Origin: Rhodococcus rhodochrous | GTDB lineage: Bacteria > Actinomycetota > Actinomycetes > Mycobacteriales > Mycobacteriaceae | Length of the DNA: 64,000 nucleotides | Assembly: GCF_014854695.1 (NCBI RefSeq) | Contig: NZ_CP027557.1 | Coordinates: 4,938,891-5,002,890, forward strand | Direction: 5' to 3' | Shown: in pieces, positions 16,603 to 26,010 of the stretch | How positions within the stretch are numbered: position 1 is the first letter of the stretch | Layout: the number at the start of each line of letters is the position of its first letter | The notes under the pieces: generated by a model | What the model was told of the DNA's origin: nothing | The model's database searches: none | Seen by the model: the letters and a program-made list of their open reading frames with translations, nothing else | Made by a program: the position numbers and the translations under genes

Positions 16603-18712
16603 CGGCCACCTCCCGCTCGAGTGCTACCGGCACGGCGGTCATCGTCGGCATCACGTTGATGTGCTGCACGTCGTCGTAGCCGGTGAGATCGTTGACATTG
16701 CTGCCGTCCAGTCGTGGATCCGCGTCGGAGTCGGAACCGCCCCAGCAGTGGGTCATCGAGACGGTGCCGGGCGCCACGGTGCGATCGGCGTGCACGACCG
16801 CCCGTATCTGCCCTCGGCGCGAACGAACGCGCACGATGTCGCCGTGGGCCACGCCGAACCTTTCCAGATCCCGCGGATGGACGTGGGCAGGGTTGTAGCC
16901 GTAGCGCGCAAGACCAGGGATGTCTCGTCCGAGCGAGTTCATGAGCTCGCGGGCGCGGCGGACCGTCAGCGCGAGCGGAAATGCGGCGACGGAATTCCTT
17001 TCCTGCAGTGCCGCATCGATTTCCGCGGCCACGTCGTCGGGGCACAGAGCGAGACGATGGTGCGCTCCACCCTCGTTCGGTGGTTCGACGATCTTCTCCA
17101 CCCGTGGCGCACGTACTCCGCGACGTGCCGAGGTCAGCTCGTCGAACGGGATCCGGCCGCGCTCGGCGAACATCTCGAGTAGTTCCTCGGAGGTCGGGGG
17201 CACCGCCGGATCCAGGACCCGCCCCGCGAACTTGGGCCGCTGCCCCGATGCGACGGTCAGCCGGTAGAAGAATTCCCAGTCCTCGACGACACCCGGGGGT
17301 GGCTCGACCAACCGCGGGGTGTACTGCGCGAACGGCTCGGAGAAGAAGAACTCCATGAGCAGCGTGTGGTCGGGGCGCTCGTACACCATGGTGGGGGCGA
17401 TGACGTAGTCGGCGAGTCGCGCGGTGTTGGACATTCTCGTGTCGATACACACCAGCAGGTCGAGTTCCCGCAGGGCACGCTCGGCCTTCTCGCGGTCCGG
17501 GAGGGCCCGGGCCGGGTTACCCCCCGACACCACGAGCGCCCGGATCCGGTCGGGGCCCGGCTCGAGGATCTCGTCGGCCAGAATTCCGGACGGCAGTTCG
17601 CCGTTCATCGTGCCGACTCCGCCGATCCGACTGCGGAAACCCGATTCCCAGCTGCGATAGGGAGGACGAACTTCGGCCTTCAGCGGCACACTCCGTGCGA
17701 GCACGTTGCGCTCGGGCACGGTCTCACCTTCTCGAAGGTAACGTCCGCACACGACGTTCAGGCAGGCGACGAGGTGCTCCGCGACGTTCGAGTGCGGTCC
17801 CATGCACACGCCGGTTCCGGTCGTCGCCATTCCGCGGGGCCCTTCCGCGAACATCCGCGCCGCGCGGATCACGTCGGCGGCAGGAACACCGGTCGACGCC
17901 GCCGTCCGTTCCGGCGTCGCAGGTGCCACCCTCGCCGCGAGTACGTCGAGCTGTTCGACGAATCGGTCGCAGAACTCCCGGTCGTGAAGTCCTTCGGAGA
18001 GGATCACATTCAGCATTCCTGCGAACAGGGCGGCGTCGGTTCCGGGCCGGGGACGTAAGTGGAGATCGGCTCGCGCGGCGGTTTCCGTGAGACGCGGGTC
18101 GACGACGATCAGTTTCAGTCCGCGTTCCCGGGCACGCCGGATCGTCACGGAGGGATTTCCGGTGATCGCTCCGTCGCCGTCTCCACCGTTGAGGGAGACC
18201 ATCGGGTTGGTGCCGGCCAGCAACCACACGTCGGCGGTATCGAAGGTTTGCCGTCCGCCGAGGTACTGGCCCATGCGCGCTTGGACGATCCACTTCGCCG
18301 ACTGGTCGATCGTCATCGTGGAGAAGAGTTTGTGCGATCCGGTGGTGCGGAACCAGGCGCGGGCCATCGGCCCGGTCAGCGCCGCGAAGTTCTGCTGGGT
18401 GCCCATGAAGAGTCCGAGAGCGTCGGCGCCGTGTTCGCCGGTGATCGCTGTGAGTTTCTCGGCGATCTCGGTGACGGCGTCGTCGATCGAGATCGGTTCG
18501 TAGTCGCCCGAGGGGGTGCGGCGCATGGATGTGGTGAGCCGGTCGGCGCCGTGAAGGAAGTCGCCGCCGCGGCGCCCTTTCGGGCACGTGTAGCCACCCG
18601 AGAGCGGGTGCAATCCGTCGCCGGTGATTCCGAGGATCCGATTCTCCTCGACCTCCACGCGCACGCCGCAGGAGGCGGGGCACAGGCGGCAGTAGGACAA
18701 CTTCACCGGCAC
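16592..18712 (-). CDS. Molybdopterin (bis-PGD) oxidoreductase 3, DMSO-reductase superfamily
   Basis: This ~706-residue protein has C8-x2-C11-x3-C15...C43, the pterin motif 'LLAGTNPMVSLNG', and Asp136 in TIDQSAK at the metal-ligand position. The C-terminal domain has 'MNSLGRDIPG' where the other two have 'NSWLHN', and 'MTHCWGGSD' where they have HGWG, so its active-site pocket differs. I chose the GTG at 18710-18712 because GGAGAAG precedes it by about 4 bases; an ATG at 18772 would add 20 Pro-rich residues, and a second GTG two codons inside is also possible. It leads the operon. Confidence 0.88.
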   Translation of the reverse strand: MPVKLSYCRLCPASCGVRVEVEENRILGITGDGLHPLSGGYTCPKGRRGGDFLHGADRLTTSMRRTPSGDYEPISIDDAVTEIAEKLTAITGEHGADALGLFMGTQQNFAALTGPMARAWFRTTGSHKLFSTMTIDQSAKWIVQARMGQYLGGRQTFDTADVWLLAGTNPMVSLNGGDGDGAITGNPSVTIRRARERGLKLIVVDPRLTETAARADLHLRPRPGTDAALFAGMLNVILSEGLHDREFCDRFVEQLDVLAARVAPATPERTAASTGVPAADVIRAARMFAEGPRGMATTGTGVCMGPHSNVAEHLVACLNVVCGRYLREGETVPERNVLARSVPLKAEVRPPYRSWESGFRSRIGGVGTMNGELPSGILADEILEPGPDRIRALVVSGGNPARALPDREKAERALRELDLLVCIDTRMSNTARLADYVIAPTMVYERPDHTLLMEFFFSEPFAQYTPRLVEPPPGVVEDWEFFYRLTVASGQRPKFAGRVLDPAVPPTSEELLEMFAERGRIPFDELTSARRGVRAPRVEKIVEPPNEGGAHHRLALCPDDVAAEIDAALQERNSVAAFPLALTVRRARELMNSLGRDIPGLARYGYNPAHVHPRDLERFGVAHGDIVRVRSRRGQIRAVVHADRTVAPGTVSMTHCWGGSDSDADPRLDGSNVNDLTGYDDVQHINVMPTMTAVPVALEREVAGAH

Positions 18713-18787
18713 TCGTCTTCTCCATCCACTATTCGGCGAAGGGGGCGAACCTGGGGGTGTGACCCGCGACACCGACTGACCCCTAAT

Positions 18788-18805
18788 CTAATAGCAGTAG
18801 TTAAA
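18788..18805. promoter_or_regulatory. Candidate regulon operator, copy 5
   Basis: CTAA-N10-TAAA, with the minus-strand core ATTAGATTAG, lies about 76 bases upstream of the Mo oxidoreductase 3 start. It is the only AT-rich patch in the gap 18713-18900. Confidence 0.48.
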
Positions 18806-18839
18806 AGTCGCAAGACGAGCCGCGCAGGCTCGGCCGAAC

Positions 18840-18894
18840 GCAGCACAGGGCCGCTTGTCACCGACGACTTCGGCGACGAACAGCCCTGTGCTGC
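18840..18894. terminator. Hairpin downstream of the AAHS transporter
   Basis: The arms 18840-18851 and 18883-18894 match over 12 bases. A second, nearly complementary inner stem lies inside the 31-base loop. It lies directly after the stop of the minus-strand transporter (18901) and before the Mo operon promoter, as expected for a transcription terminator. There is no clear T-run. Confidence 0.6.
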
Positions 18895-18900
18895 ACAAAA

Positions 18901-20280
18901 CTACCGGATCGACGCGCCGACTCGGGAAGAGACCGAACTCGCGTGACCGGAGGCAGCCGATGCGCGACGCTGCCGGATCGCCATAATGCCGAGCGTCACG
19001 ACAGCCAGTAGCGTCGGCACGATCGTCAGAAGGAAAATGCTCCGTGCACCGAGTCCCGCCGCGATGAGCAGCGCACCGACTGCAGGACCGGCAATCGAAC
19101 CGATGCGTCCGATACCCATAGCCCAGCCGACACCGGTCGCGCGGACCGAGACGGGGTACACCGTGGCTGCGATCGCGATGATGCCCGCGGAACTGCCCGA
19201 CATGCCGAATCCTACGAAGAACACCGTTACCAGAAGCAACCACCCGCTGCCCAAAAGCATCGCGACCAGGCCTGTGCACACTGCTCCGAGCGTGTAACCG
19301 GCCATCACCACCACGAAACCGTTACCGATCCGGTCGGTGATTCGTCCGAAGGTCAGCGCACCGGTCATCCCGCCGAGATTGAACAGGGAAGCGGCGAGCA
19401 AGGCGGTCGAGGCACTCTGCCCACCTTCACCGAACAGCGTCGGCATCCAACTGAGCAGGAAGTAGATGACCAGGAAGTTGATGACGAACACGCCCCACAA
19501 CAGAACCGTGTCGACGCCGCGGCCCCCTTGGAACAGCGCACCGACGGACGACTTCGACGCGGTGGCCGGTTCCTGCGCGAACCGGGCCGTTGCCGGAACC
19601 TTCTCGTCGGGCGCAATCTGCCCCATGATGTCCGCCGCCTTCCCCGTCTGCCCTCGGGCGACGAGGAACTTGACAGATTCCGGCAACCATCGAATCGACA
19701 CAGCGACGAGAACCAACGGCAACAGACCGCCGAGAAGGAACAGCGACTGCCATCCGAACCTCGGAATGAGAAATGCTGCGCAAAAGCCGCCGACGAATCC
19801 GCCGAGAGACATGCCGGCAACTGTCACGGTCACCATCGTGGCCCGGGTACGGGCCGGACTGTATTCACTGACCATCGCAACAAGGTTGGGTGTCACTCCG
19901 CCGAGCCCGAGACCTGCGATCACCCGCAGGACGATCAACGCTCCCATCGACGTCACGAATGCAGTGGCCAAGGTGAACACCGAGAAGACGACGGTGCATA
20001 CGATGATGATCCTGCGGCGGCCGTAACGGTCCGCGAGAGACCCGAAGACCAGGCTGCCCACGACCATTGCGCCGGTACTCAGGGCCAGTGCGAGCCCGAA
20101 CGACGCCGGTTCGATCCTCCAGTCCTCGGACATCGCAGGGATCACGAATCCGATGAGCTGTGCGTCGACACCGTCGAGGATCGCAAGACCGAGACACAGG
20201 GCCAGTACACGCTTCTGAAGAGACGACAGAGCAGATCTATCGATGAGTTCGACGATGTCCACATCACGAATGTTGTTCAC
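18901..20280 (-). CDS. MFS transporter, aromatic acid:H+ symporter (AAHS/PcaK-like)
   Basis: This 459-residue protein has about 12 membrane spans. The first membrane region 'LAILDGVDAQLIGFVIPAM', followed by 'FGSLADRYGRRR', is typical of the AAHS family (PcaK, BenK, MhpT), where the Asp in helix 1 is needed for transport of aromatic acids. It is downstream of acyl-CoA ligase 2 by 32 bases and cotranscribed with it. Together they suggest uptake and CoA activation of one aromatic or alicyclic acid. Confidence 0.88.
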   Translation of the reverse strand: MNNIRDVDIVELIDRSALSSLQKRVLALCLGLAILDGVDAQLIGFVIPAMSEDWRIEPASFGLALALSTGAMVVGSLVFGSLADRYGRRRIIIVCTVVFSVFTLATAFVTSMGALIVLRVIAGLGLGGVTPNLVAMVSEYSPARTRATMVTVTVAGMSLGGFVGGFCAAFLIPRFGWQSLFLLGGLLPLVLVAVSIRWLPESVKFLVARGQTGKAADIMGQIAPDEKVPATARFAQEPATASKSSVGALFQGGRGVDTVLLWGVFVINFLVIYFLLSWMPTLFGEGGQSASTALLAASLFNLGGMTGALTFGRITDRIGNGFVVVMAGYTLGAVCTGLVAMLLGSGWLLLVTVFFVGFGMSGSSAGIIAIAATVYPVSVRATGVGWAMGIGRIGSIAGPAVGALLIAAGLGARSIFLLTIVPTLLAVVTLGIMAIRQRRASAASGHASSVSSRVGASIR

Positions 20281-20312
20281 GTTGCAGGCCCTCTCGGAGC
20301 GGGGAAACCGAC

Positions 20313-21875
20313 TCAGGAAGCGAAGTGCTCGTCGGCAGTCTTCATATCCCGGGGCACCGGGATCGCATCTGCCGGCGGCGCCTGGAACCGCTCACGCAGA
20401 ACCGTCTTCGCGAGCTTGCCCGAGAACGTCCGGGGCAGGGGTTCGTCCAGCGCGACCGCGTGCATCGGCCGTTTGAACTTGGCGAGATTCTCACTCGCGA
20501 CCGCGGTGATGTCGTGCACGATCTCGTGCGCGGGCCGGGAACTGTGGAAGACGACCATCGGCACCTCCCCCCAGCGGTCGTCCTCGACTCCGATCACCGC
20601 GAGGTCGACCAGGCCGTCGATACCGTGCAGGGCCTTCTCGATCTCGGCGGGATATACGTTCAGCCCACCGGAGATGAGCATGTCCTTGCTGCGGTCGACG
20701 ACCTTGAGGTACCCGCCCCCGTCCTGCAGACCGAGGTCTCCCGTGCGCAGCCATCCGTCGACGAGGGTCTCGGCCGTAGCCTCGGGCTTGTTCCAGTACT
20801 CCCGCATGACGTGCTCGCCGCGTACCAGGATCTCGCCGACCTCGTCGGGCCCGGCGAAGCCGCCGTCGGTCCCGGCAATCCGCAGCTCGGTTCCCGCAAG
20901 CGCGAGACCGGCGAAGCCCGGACGGATCCGCGCGTCCTCGTAGTTCAGGGTCGACGCCATGCCCGACGCTTCCGTCAGCCCGTAGGCCTGGGTCATCGGC
21001 ACCCCCCGGCTGTTGTAGAAGTCGAGGAGATCGAGACTGATGGGCGCGCCGCCCGCACCGGCGAAGGTGAACTGTGCCAGCTTGCGCCTACCGAAGTCGG
21101 GTAGCTGCGTCATGCGCTCCCAGATCACGGGGACAGTGGTGGTCGCGGTGATCTGCTCGCGCTCGAAGGTGTCGAGCGCGATCTCCGGGTCGAACTCGCG
21201 GAGCAGCACCATCGTCGAACCGGGCAGTACCACGAGCTGCATGAAGATCGAGAGAACGGAACCGGTGTAGACCAGCGGTGCGGAGCACATGACGCGGTCC
21301 TTGCCGGAGATACCGTGACCGAGGACCTGAGCGATGCCGGGAGCGAGGGCATTACGGTGGGTGATCAACGCACCCTTCTGCACGCCCGTGGTGCCGGAGG
21401 TGTAACAGATGAACGCCGGGTCGGCGGGTGCGACATCGACGGACGGGGCCGCCCCCGGGTCGATCAGCTCCTCGTACCGGCGGTGGTCCGTTCCGCCGAT
21501 CGCGAAGACCTCGAACTCCGTTTGCGTGGCGCCAACTTCGAGGAGCGGGGCAAGCTCGCTCTCCACCACGACCACCCGCGGGGCGGAGTCGACGAGCATC
21601 GGAGCGAGTTCCTTACCGACCAGACGGAAGTTCAGCGGGACGCTGATCGCGCCGAGCTTGAGGGTGGCAAGAATGACGTGCGCCAGTTCGGGTCGATTGA
21701 GCATCATGACGCCGACGCGATCGCCCTTGCGCACACCTCGTGCCGCGAGCCCTCGCGCCAATGCATCTGTGATCGCATCGACTTCGGTCCATGTCTGCGA
21801 GGTGTCGCCGAAGACGATCGCTTGCTGAGCGGGGCGGGTCTTGCCCCAGTACCGAACCAGATCGGGCAGATTCAT
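20313..21875 (-). CDS. AMP-forming acyl-CoA ligase 2
   Basis: This 520-residue ANL enzyme has 'ICYTSGTTGVQKGAL' near residue 160, 'TQAYGLTEASG' near 300, 'WLRTGDLGLQDGGGYL' near 380, 'GLNVYPAEIEKAL' and the catalytic Lys in 'FSGKLAKTVLRE'. The ATG at 21873-21875 has GAGGAG upstream; an in-frame ATG 18 codons earlier has no such signal. It is distinct in sequence from ligase 1, so the two may act on different intermediates. It is followed by the AAHS transporter gene. Confidence 0.92.
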   Translation of the reverse strand: MNLPDLVRYWGKTRPAQQAIVFGDTSQTWTEVDAITDALARGLAARGVRKGDRVGVMMLNRPELAHVILATLKLGAISVPLNFRLVGKELAPMLVDSAPRVVVVESELAPLLEVGATQTEFEVFAIGGTDHRRYEELIDPGAAPSVDVAPADPAFICYTSGTTGVQKGALITHRNALAPGIAQVLGHGISGKDRVMCSAPLVYTGSVLSIFMQLVVLPGSTMVLLREFDPEIALDTFEREQITATTTVPVIWERMTQLPDFGRRKLAQFTFAGAGGAPISLDLLDFYNSRGVPMTQAYGLTEASGMASTLNYEDARIRPGFAGLALAGTELRIAGTDGGFAGPDEVGEILVRGEHVMREYWNKPEATAETLVDGWLRTGDLGLQDGGGYLKVVDRSKDMLISGGLNVYPAEIEKALHGIDGLVDLAVIGVEDDRWGEVPMVVFHSSRPAHEIVHDITAVASENLAKFKRPMHAVALDEPLPRTFSGKLAKTVLRERFQAPPADAIPVPRDMKTADEHFAS

Positions 21876-22193
21876 CGTGATCTCCTCGTGCCGGCCGTGG
21901 CGGCGCACCCAGCTCTCACTCACGACCACGGAAAAGGCGCGGCCCGCTCCGGACCTGTCCGCCTGCCGAGGCGCCCGATCCGACGGAACGCCCCGTATTG
22001 CTGTACGACCACCGCGGGTGCGTCACACCCCACAAGGTGTGTGATCCCCACCACCGCAGGTGCCTTGAATCTAACATTCATAGGTAAATGGCACAACTGC
22101 ATTTTCGGAACAATCCGGTCGTGCGACGACGGAAACCCCTCCCGGCGGTCGGTGCGCAGGGAGAGGCCGTCGAACGTTCGAAGTTGTTACAGT
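21876..22193. other. 318-base intergenic region upstream of ligase 2
   Basis: No coding sequence is supported here. It contains a small hairpin (CACACC/GGTGTG, 22024-22041) and the operator candidate at 22071-22088. The stretch next to 22194 is the 3' side of the CaiB gene, so this region should hold that operon's end and the promoter of the ligase 2/transporter operon. Confidence 0.6.
22071..22088. promoter_or_regulatory. Candidate regulon operator, copy 6
   Basis: CTAA-N10-TAAA, with the minus-strand core GTTAGATTCA, lies about 195 bases upstream of acyl-CoA ligase 2. The distance implies a long leader or an alternative start. Confidence 0.45.
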
Positions 22194-23369
22194 TCATATG
22201 TTTTCGAGGAAACTCTCGGTGTCGGAGCCGAGAACGGGCGGCAGATCCGGCGCGAACTTCTCGCCGTCCACACGCACCGGGCTCGCTACGAATTCGAGTT
22301 CACCGACACCCGGATATTCGACCCGGTAGGTGCCGGCACGCGCGAGGAAATGCGGGTCCGAGAGAAGGTCGGCGACCGAGTTGACGGGGCCGCCGGCGAT
22401 ATCGTGCTCGAGGAACAACGATACCCATTCGTCGCGGGTCCGTTGTAGGAAGATCTCCCGCAGTTCCCGGTACACGCGATCGGCGCGTGCGGAGGCTTCC
22501 GGGTCGGTGCTCGTGAGGTCGATATCCAGCAGGTCCGCTCGGTCGACCGCGACACAGAAGTTGCGCCAGAACTTCTCGACGTGCGCACCGAACAGCATCG
22601 CTTCGCCGTCCTTCGTCCGGTACGCCTCGAGACGAGGCCAATCCGGCAGGCGACCGTCCGGCAACCACGTCGGACGCGGAAGGGATCGGTCCTTGTTGAG
22701 TTCGGCATCGACGAGGTCGGGCATCCACGCAGCGGCGATGTCGATTCCGGCCACTTCCAGCCGGCAGCCCTGGCCGGTGCGACCCGCACGGTGTACTGCC
22801 GAAAGCAATCCCATTGCACCGTACGCACCGAGGGCATACATCGCGATCGGTGGAGTCGTGCCGCCCGCGATGCCGTCGACCGGCGGGTCCACGGGTGTGC
22901 GGACCTCACGCAGGCCTGCAAAGGCATCGAAGGTCGGCCCCCCGGTCCCGAGTGTGCTGTACGGACCTTCCGAACCCATTCCCGAAACGGTGCAGAAGAC
23001 GATCCTGGGGTTGACCTCCCGCAGCTGCTCGTATCCCACTCCGAGCCAGTCCAGGTATCCCCCGCGCATCCCTTCGATCACTGCATCGCAGGTACGAGCG
23101 AGTTCGAGGAAGGCCCGCTTGCCCTCCTCCGTTCGCAGATCGAGTTCGACACTCTTCTTTCCGCGATTCCACCGCAGGTGCATGAACGAGGGTCCGTTCT
23201 CGTCACCGACGGCCCGGCTCCCGCCGATCCGCACCGGGTCGCCGAGCGGACCCGCCTCGATCTTGACGACCTCCGCGCCGAGATCCGCGAGATGCCCGCC
23301 CACCGACGACGGTGCCAGCTGTGCGACTTCGAGGACACGCAGCCCTTCCAGCAACGAGTAACCACTCAT
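22194..23369 (-). CDS. CaiB/BaiF-type (family III) CoA transferase 1
   Basis: This 391-residue protein has the family signature 'GLRVLEVAQLAPSSVGGHLADLGAEVVKIE' pattern over residues 8-38 and 'HLRWNRGKKSVELDL' near 70. An Asp in the later conserved region (near 165) is the probable acyl-carrying nucleophile, though I cannot fix it with certainty. It moves CoA between carboxylic acids. The ATG at 23367-23369 overlaps the hotdog gene stop (ATGA). It is the last gene of the Rieske, crotonase, hotdog, CaiB operon. Confidence 0.9.
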   Translation of the reverse strand: MSGYSLLEGLRVLEVAQLAPSSVGGHLADLGAEVVKIEAGPLGDPVRIGGSRAVGDENGPSFMHLRWNRGKKSVELDLRTEEGKRAFLELARTCDAVIEGMRGGYLDWLGVGYEQLREVNPRIVFCTVSGMGSEGPYSTLGTGGPTFDAFAGLREVRTPVDPPVDGIAGGTTPPIAMYALGAYGAMGLLSAVHRAGRTGQGCRLEVAGIDIAAAWMPDLVDAELNKDRSLPRPTWLPDGRLPDWPRLEAYRTKDGEAMLFGAHVEKFWRNFCVAVDRADLLDIDLTSTDPEASARADRVYRELREIFLQRTRDEWVSLFLEHDIAGGPVNSVADLLSDPHFLARAGTYRVEYPGVGELEFVASPVRVDGEKFAPDLPPVLGSDTESFLENI

Positions 23370-24028
23370 ACCGTTCCTCTTTCGGAAATATTCAGCGTCT
23401 GTTCGGGTTTGAGCTCCACCCACAATCCGTCCGCGTCCGCGACAAGCACGTCTTCGTGATACATCCATCCGCGCATGAATCGCTTGCGGCCCTCCTGACG
23501 CTCGAACTCCGCTTCGACCCGCAGTTCGACGTGTAGGGGCGCCGGGGCACGAAAATTCACGTTCAGATAGGCCGTGCGGGCCCATAGCCGACCCGCGTCG
23601 TTCGCCAGACGAGCCATGATCTCGTCGAAGATCAACGGTGTGACGCCGCCGTTCATCGCATATCGCCCCGAGTAGAAACGCCCGACCGTGACCCGTCCGC
23701 GAGCGGCGGTCTCCGTCACCTCGTCGATGTGCAGGGGCGGAGCCAAGGCTTGACCCCGTCCCGCCAGATCCCACCGATGACCCGGGATCTGCTCGTCCTC
23801 CCCCACTTCGAGGAACTGCAATTCCTTTGCTACAGAACGCAACTGCTGCGTGATACGGGCGGCGGACACAGTATCCGGACGAGACCTGGTGAACGCTTCC
23901 TGGACCGACCGCAGCGCATCGACCAGTTCGGCGAACTCGTCGTCGGCCTCCGCTGTCGGATCGAACGGATCGTTCCAGTCCGGCTTCCAGATGTCGATCG
24001 AGGTACTCGAATGCGATGAACCGCTCAT
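23366..24028 (-). CDS. Hotdog-fold (PaaI-like) thioesterase-family protein
   Basis: This 220-residue protein has one C-terminal hotdog domain. It contains 'GRFYSGRYAMNGGVTPLIFDEIMARLA' pattern (about residues 117-145), resembling the 'NGG..hxD' active-site helix of PaaI-type acyl-CoA thioesterases. The N-terminal ~75 residues are acidic and helical and not part of the fold. It is coupled by overlapping stop/start to both neighbours. It may release CoA from a stalled intermediate or act as a hydratase; thioesterase is the safer guess. Confidence 0.8.
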   Translation of the reverse strand: MSGSSHSSTSIDIWKPDWNDPFDPTAEADDEFAELVDALRSVQEAFTRSRPDTVSAARITQQLRSVAKELQFLEVGEDEQIPGHRWDLAGRGQALAPPLHIDEVTETAARGRVTVGRFYSGRYAMNGGVTPLIFDEIMARLANDAGRLWARTAYLNVNFRAPAPLHVELRVEAEFERQEGRKRFMRGWMYHEDVLVADADGLWVELKPEQTLNISERGTV

Positions 24029-24807
24029 GATCTCTCTTTTCGCTCGGCCCCGGGCAGGTTCGAAAAGAACCCCGCGAACGTGTCGCCGATGGACCGGGGG
24101 CGCAGCGCAGTGCGCGCTACGGTATTCTCCCGATCGTATCGACTACGCAGATCGCTTCCCTGCCCTGCGAGCAGCAGCGTCTTGATCTCACGGATCGCCT
24201 CGGGTGACTGCGCCGCGATCTGTCTCGCTGCCACCATCGCTTCGTCGAGCACGCGGCCACTGTCCGCATAACGAGTGAGCAATCCGATGCGGTACGCCTC
24301 GTCGCCCGCAACGGCACGCGAGGTCATGAGTAGGTCGCGTGTCTGGCCGGCGCCGATCACCGTGTCGAGGATCCACGTCAGGTTTGCGCCCCCGTACTTC
24401 GCCGCAGTCACGGTGAAGGACGTCGACGGTCCTCCGACACGAAGGTCCGAACACGCGGCGAGAAGTGTTCCCGCACCGTACGACGCACCCTGGACGGCCG
24501 CGAGCGTGGGCTTCGGGAAGCGAAGATAACGCCACAACAACTCCTCGCGTTCGAGCATCGCTTCGAGCTGCTCTTCGGACGACATCCCACGGAGTTCGTC
24601 CAGGTCGTAGCCCGACGAGAAGGCCCGATCACCGGCACCGGTGATCACCACCGCCCGCACGTCGTCGTCGCGCGCCGCTTCGTCGAGGCGCTCGTCGAGG
24701 CGGCGCTGCAACGGCAACGAGATCGCGTTGAGCGTCGCCGGCCGGTCGAAAGTCAGGAGCAGAACACCCGGCTCGGGGGACGACTCGTGCAATTCCGCTG
24801 CGGTCAT
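24025..24807 (-). CDS. Crotonase-family enoyl-CoA hydratase/isomerase 2
   Basis: This 260-residue crotonase has 'DRAFSSGYDLDEL' near residue 60 and 'GASYGAGTLLAACSDLRV' near 107, forming the oxyanion hole. In the first the usual Cys-Ala-Gly is replaced by Ser-Ser-Gly. The catalytic region 'KYGGANLTWILDTVIG' has no Glu at the normal positions, so it may not be a simple hydratase. It sits between the Rieske oxygenase and hotdog genes with 4-base overlaps at both ends. Confidence 0.85.
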   Translation of the reverse strand: MTAAELHESSPEPGVLLLTFDRPATLNAISLPLQRRLDERLDEAARDDDVRAVVITGAGDRAFSSGYDLDELRGMSSEEQLEAMLEREELLWRYLRFPKPTLAAVQGASYGAGTLLAACSDLRVGGPSTSFTVTAAKYGGANLTWILDTVIGAGQTRDLLMTSRAVAGDEAYRIGLLTRYADSGRVLDEAMVAARQIAAQSPEAIREIKTLLLAGQGSDLRSRYDRENTVARTALRPRSIGDTFAGFFSNLPGAERKERS

Positions 24808-25988
24808 GTCGACGTGCCAACCTTCTTCCGCCGTTCCTCGGCGATCGCGGCGGCATCCCGGGTGATCATCCTGTGGAAGAGCTGTCCCGGCAGTTCGTTA
24901 CGGCCGTAGACGAGTTCGTCCACCTTTCCGTGGGCGACGTTGTCGGTGATCGTCTTCGTGACGAACCAATCCTCCTCGTGGAGTGTCTCCATGAGCAGTT
25001 CCCAGTTCTTCTCGAGGACCCGTACTTCGCGCGGAGTGGTGGGCTCTGCGGGAGACAGCAGCCGGATGGTGCAGTACGAGACGTTGGGGTCGTCGACGTC
25101 GGGAACGATCGTCCAGACCTCGAAGTGGTTCGGCTCGGTCACCAGCATGGTGCCGGGGTAGATCGTGTAGTTCGCGAGGGAATAGTCGCGCACGTCGAAG
25201 GAATCCGGGTCGGCGTCGCGAACCTCGGTGATCGACTTGCGCGCCACAACGAGTCGCCACGAGCGGTCGACGACGTCGAGAGCGGTGATGTTGCCCTCCA
25301 GGAAGTTGCAGACCGTCTTGGTGTGCAACTGGCACAGATGGTACGAGTCCTGGACACCGTCGACGGCGATCTTCCAGTTCATGTCGAGCTTCCAGGTTTC
25401 CTTGCGGACCTGGTAGGAGGTGCCCATGCCGGTATCGGTGACCTCGGCATCGTGTTTCTCCCCGAGCGTCTCGGCGATGTCGAGCTCAGCTCCGACGGTC
25501 GGTACGACCCAGACGAGCCCGTGGCGAACCTCGCAGGGGAATTCGACGAGTCCGTACCGGGAACGGTCGAGACCGTCGAAGCCGTCCGCATGCGGCATCC
25601 CGCGTAACGCACCGTCGCGCCCGTAGGCCCAATTGTGGTAGGGGCAGCTGAAGATTCGCTTGCAGCCGGACTCCTCGAACTCGACCTTCGCTCCGCGATG
25701 GCGGCACACGTTCGAGAATGCCTTCACACTGCCGTCGGGCTGCCTGACCACGAGCAACGGCGTGCCGATCAGCTCGGTCGTGATGAAGTCGCCGGCGTTC
25801 TTCACCTCGTCGACGTGCGCGACGATGTGCGGGAAGCGGCGGACGGCCTCGCGTTCGAGATCCGCCAGCTCGGGATCGTTGAACACCGAAAACGGCACTC
25901 GGAGAATCTCGTCCGCGTAGTCGGTGGTGTTGTTGTCGACGTGCGCGATGAGTCGACGAGTGAGTTCGATCTTGTCTTCACGCTGCAT
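24804..25988 (-). CDS. Rieske non-heme iron oxygenase, alpha subunit
   Basis: This 394-residue oxygenase has the Rieske [2Fe-2S] ligands C-x-H in 'NVCRHRGAK' and C-x2-H in 'FSCPYHNWAYG' (near residues 89-112). The mononuclear iron site shows 'DGVQDSYHLCQLH' near 200 with a late Asp near 365. The ATG at 25986-25988 is chosen; another ATG seven codons upstream overlaps the promoter motif. No beta subunit or dedicated reductase is adjacent, so electrons may come from the FprB-type fusion or from elsewhere. It leads a four-gene operon and is divergent from the TetR gene. Confidence 0.92.
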   Translation of the reverse strand: MQREDKIELTRRLIAHVDNNTTDYADEILRVPFSVFNDPELADLEREAVRRFPHIVAHVDEVKNAGDFITTELIGTPLLVVRQPDGSVKAFSNVCRHRGAKVEFEESGCKRIFSCPYHNWAYGRDGALRGMPHADGFDGLDRSRYGLVEFPCEVRHGLVWVVPTVGAELDIAETLGEKHDAEVTDTGMGTSYQVRKETWKLDMNWKIAVDGVQDSYHLCQLHTKTVCNFLEGNITALDVVDRSWRLVVARKSITEVRDADPDSFDVRDYSLANYTIYPGTMLVTEPNHFEVWTIVPDVDDPNVSYCTIRLLSPAEPTTPREVRVLEKNWELLMETLHEEDWFVTKTITDNVAHGKVDELVYGRNELPGQLFHRMITRDAAAIAEERRKKVGTST

Positions 25989-26010
25989 GCCATCAATATG
26001 GCACATGAGA

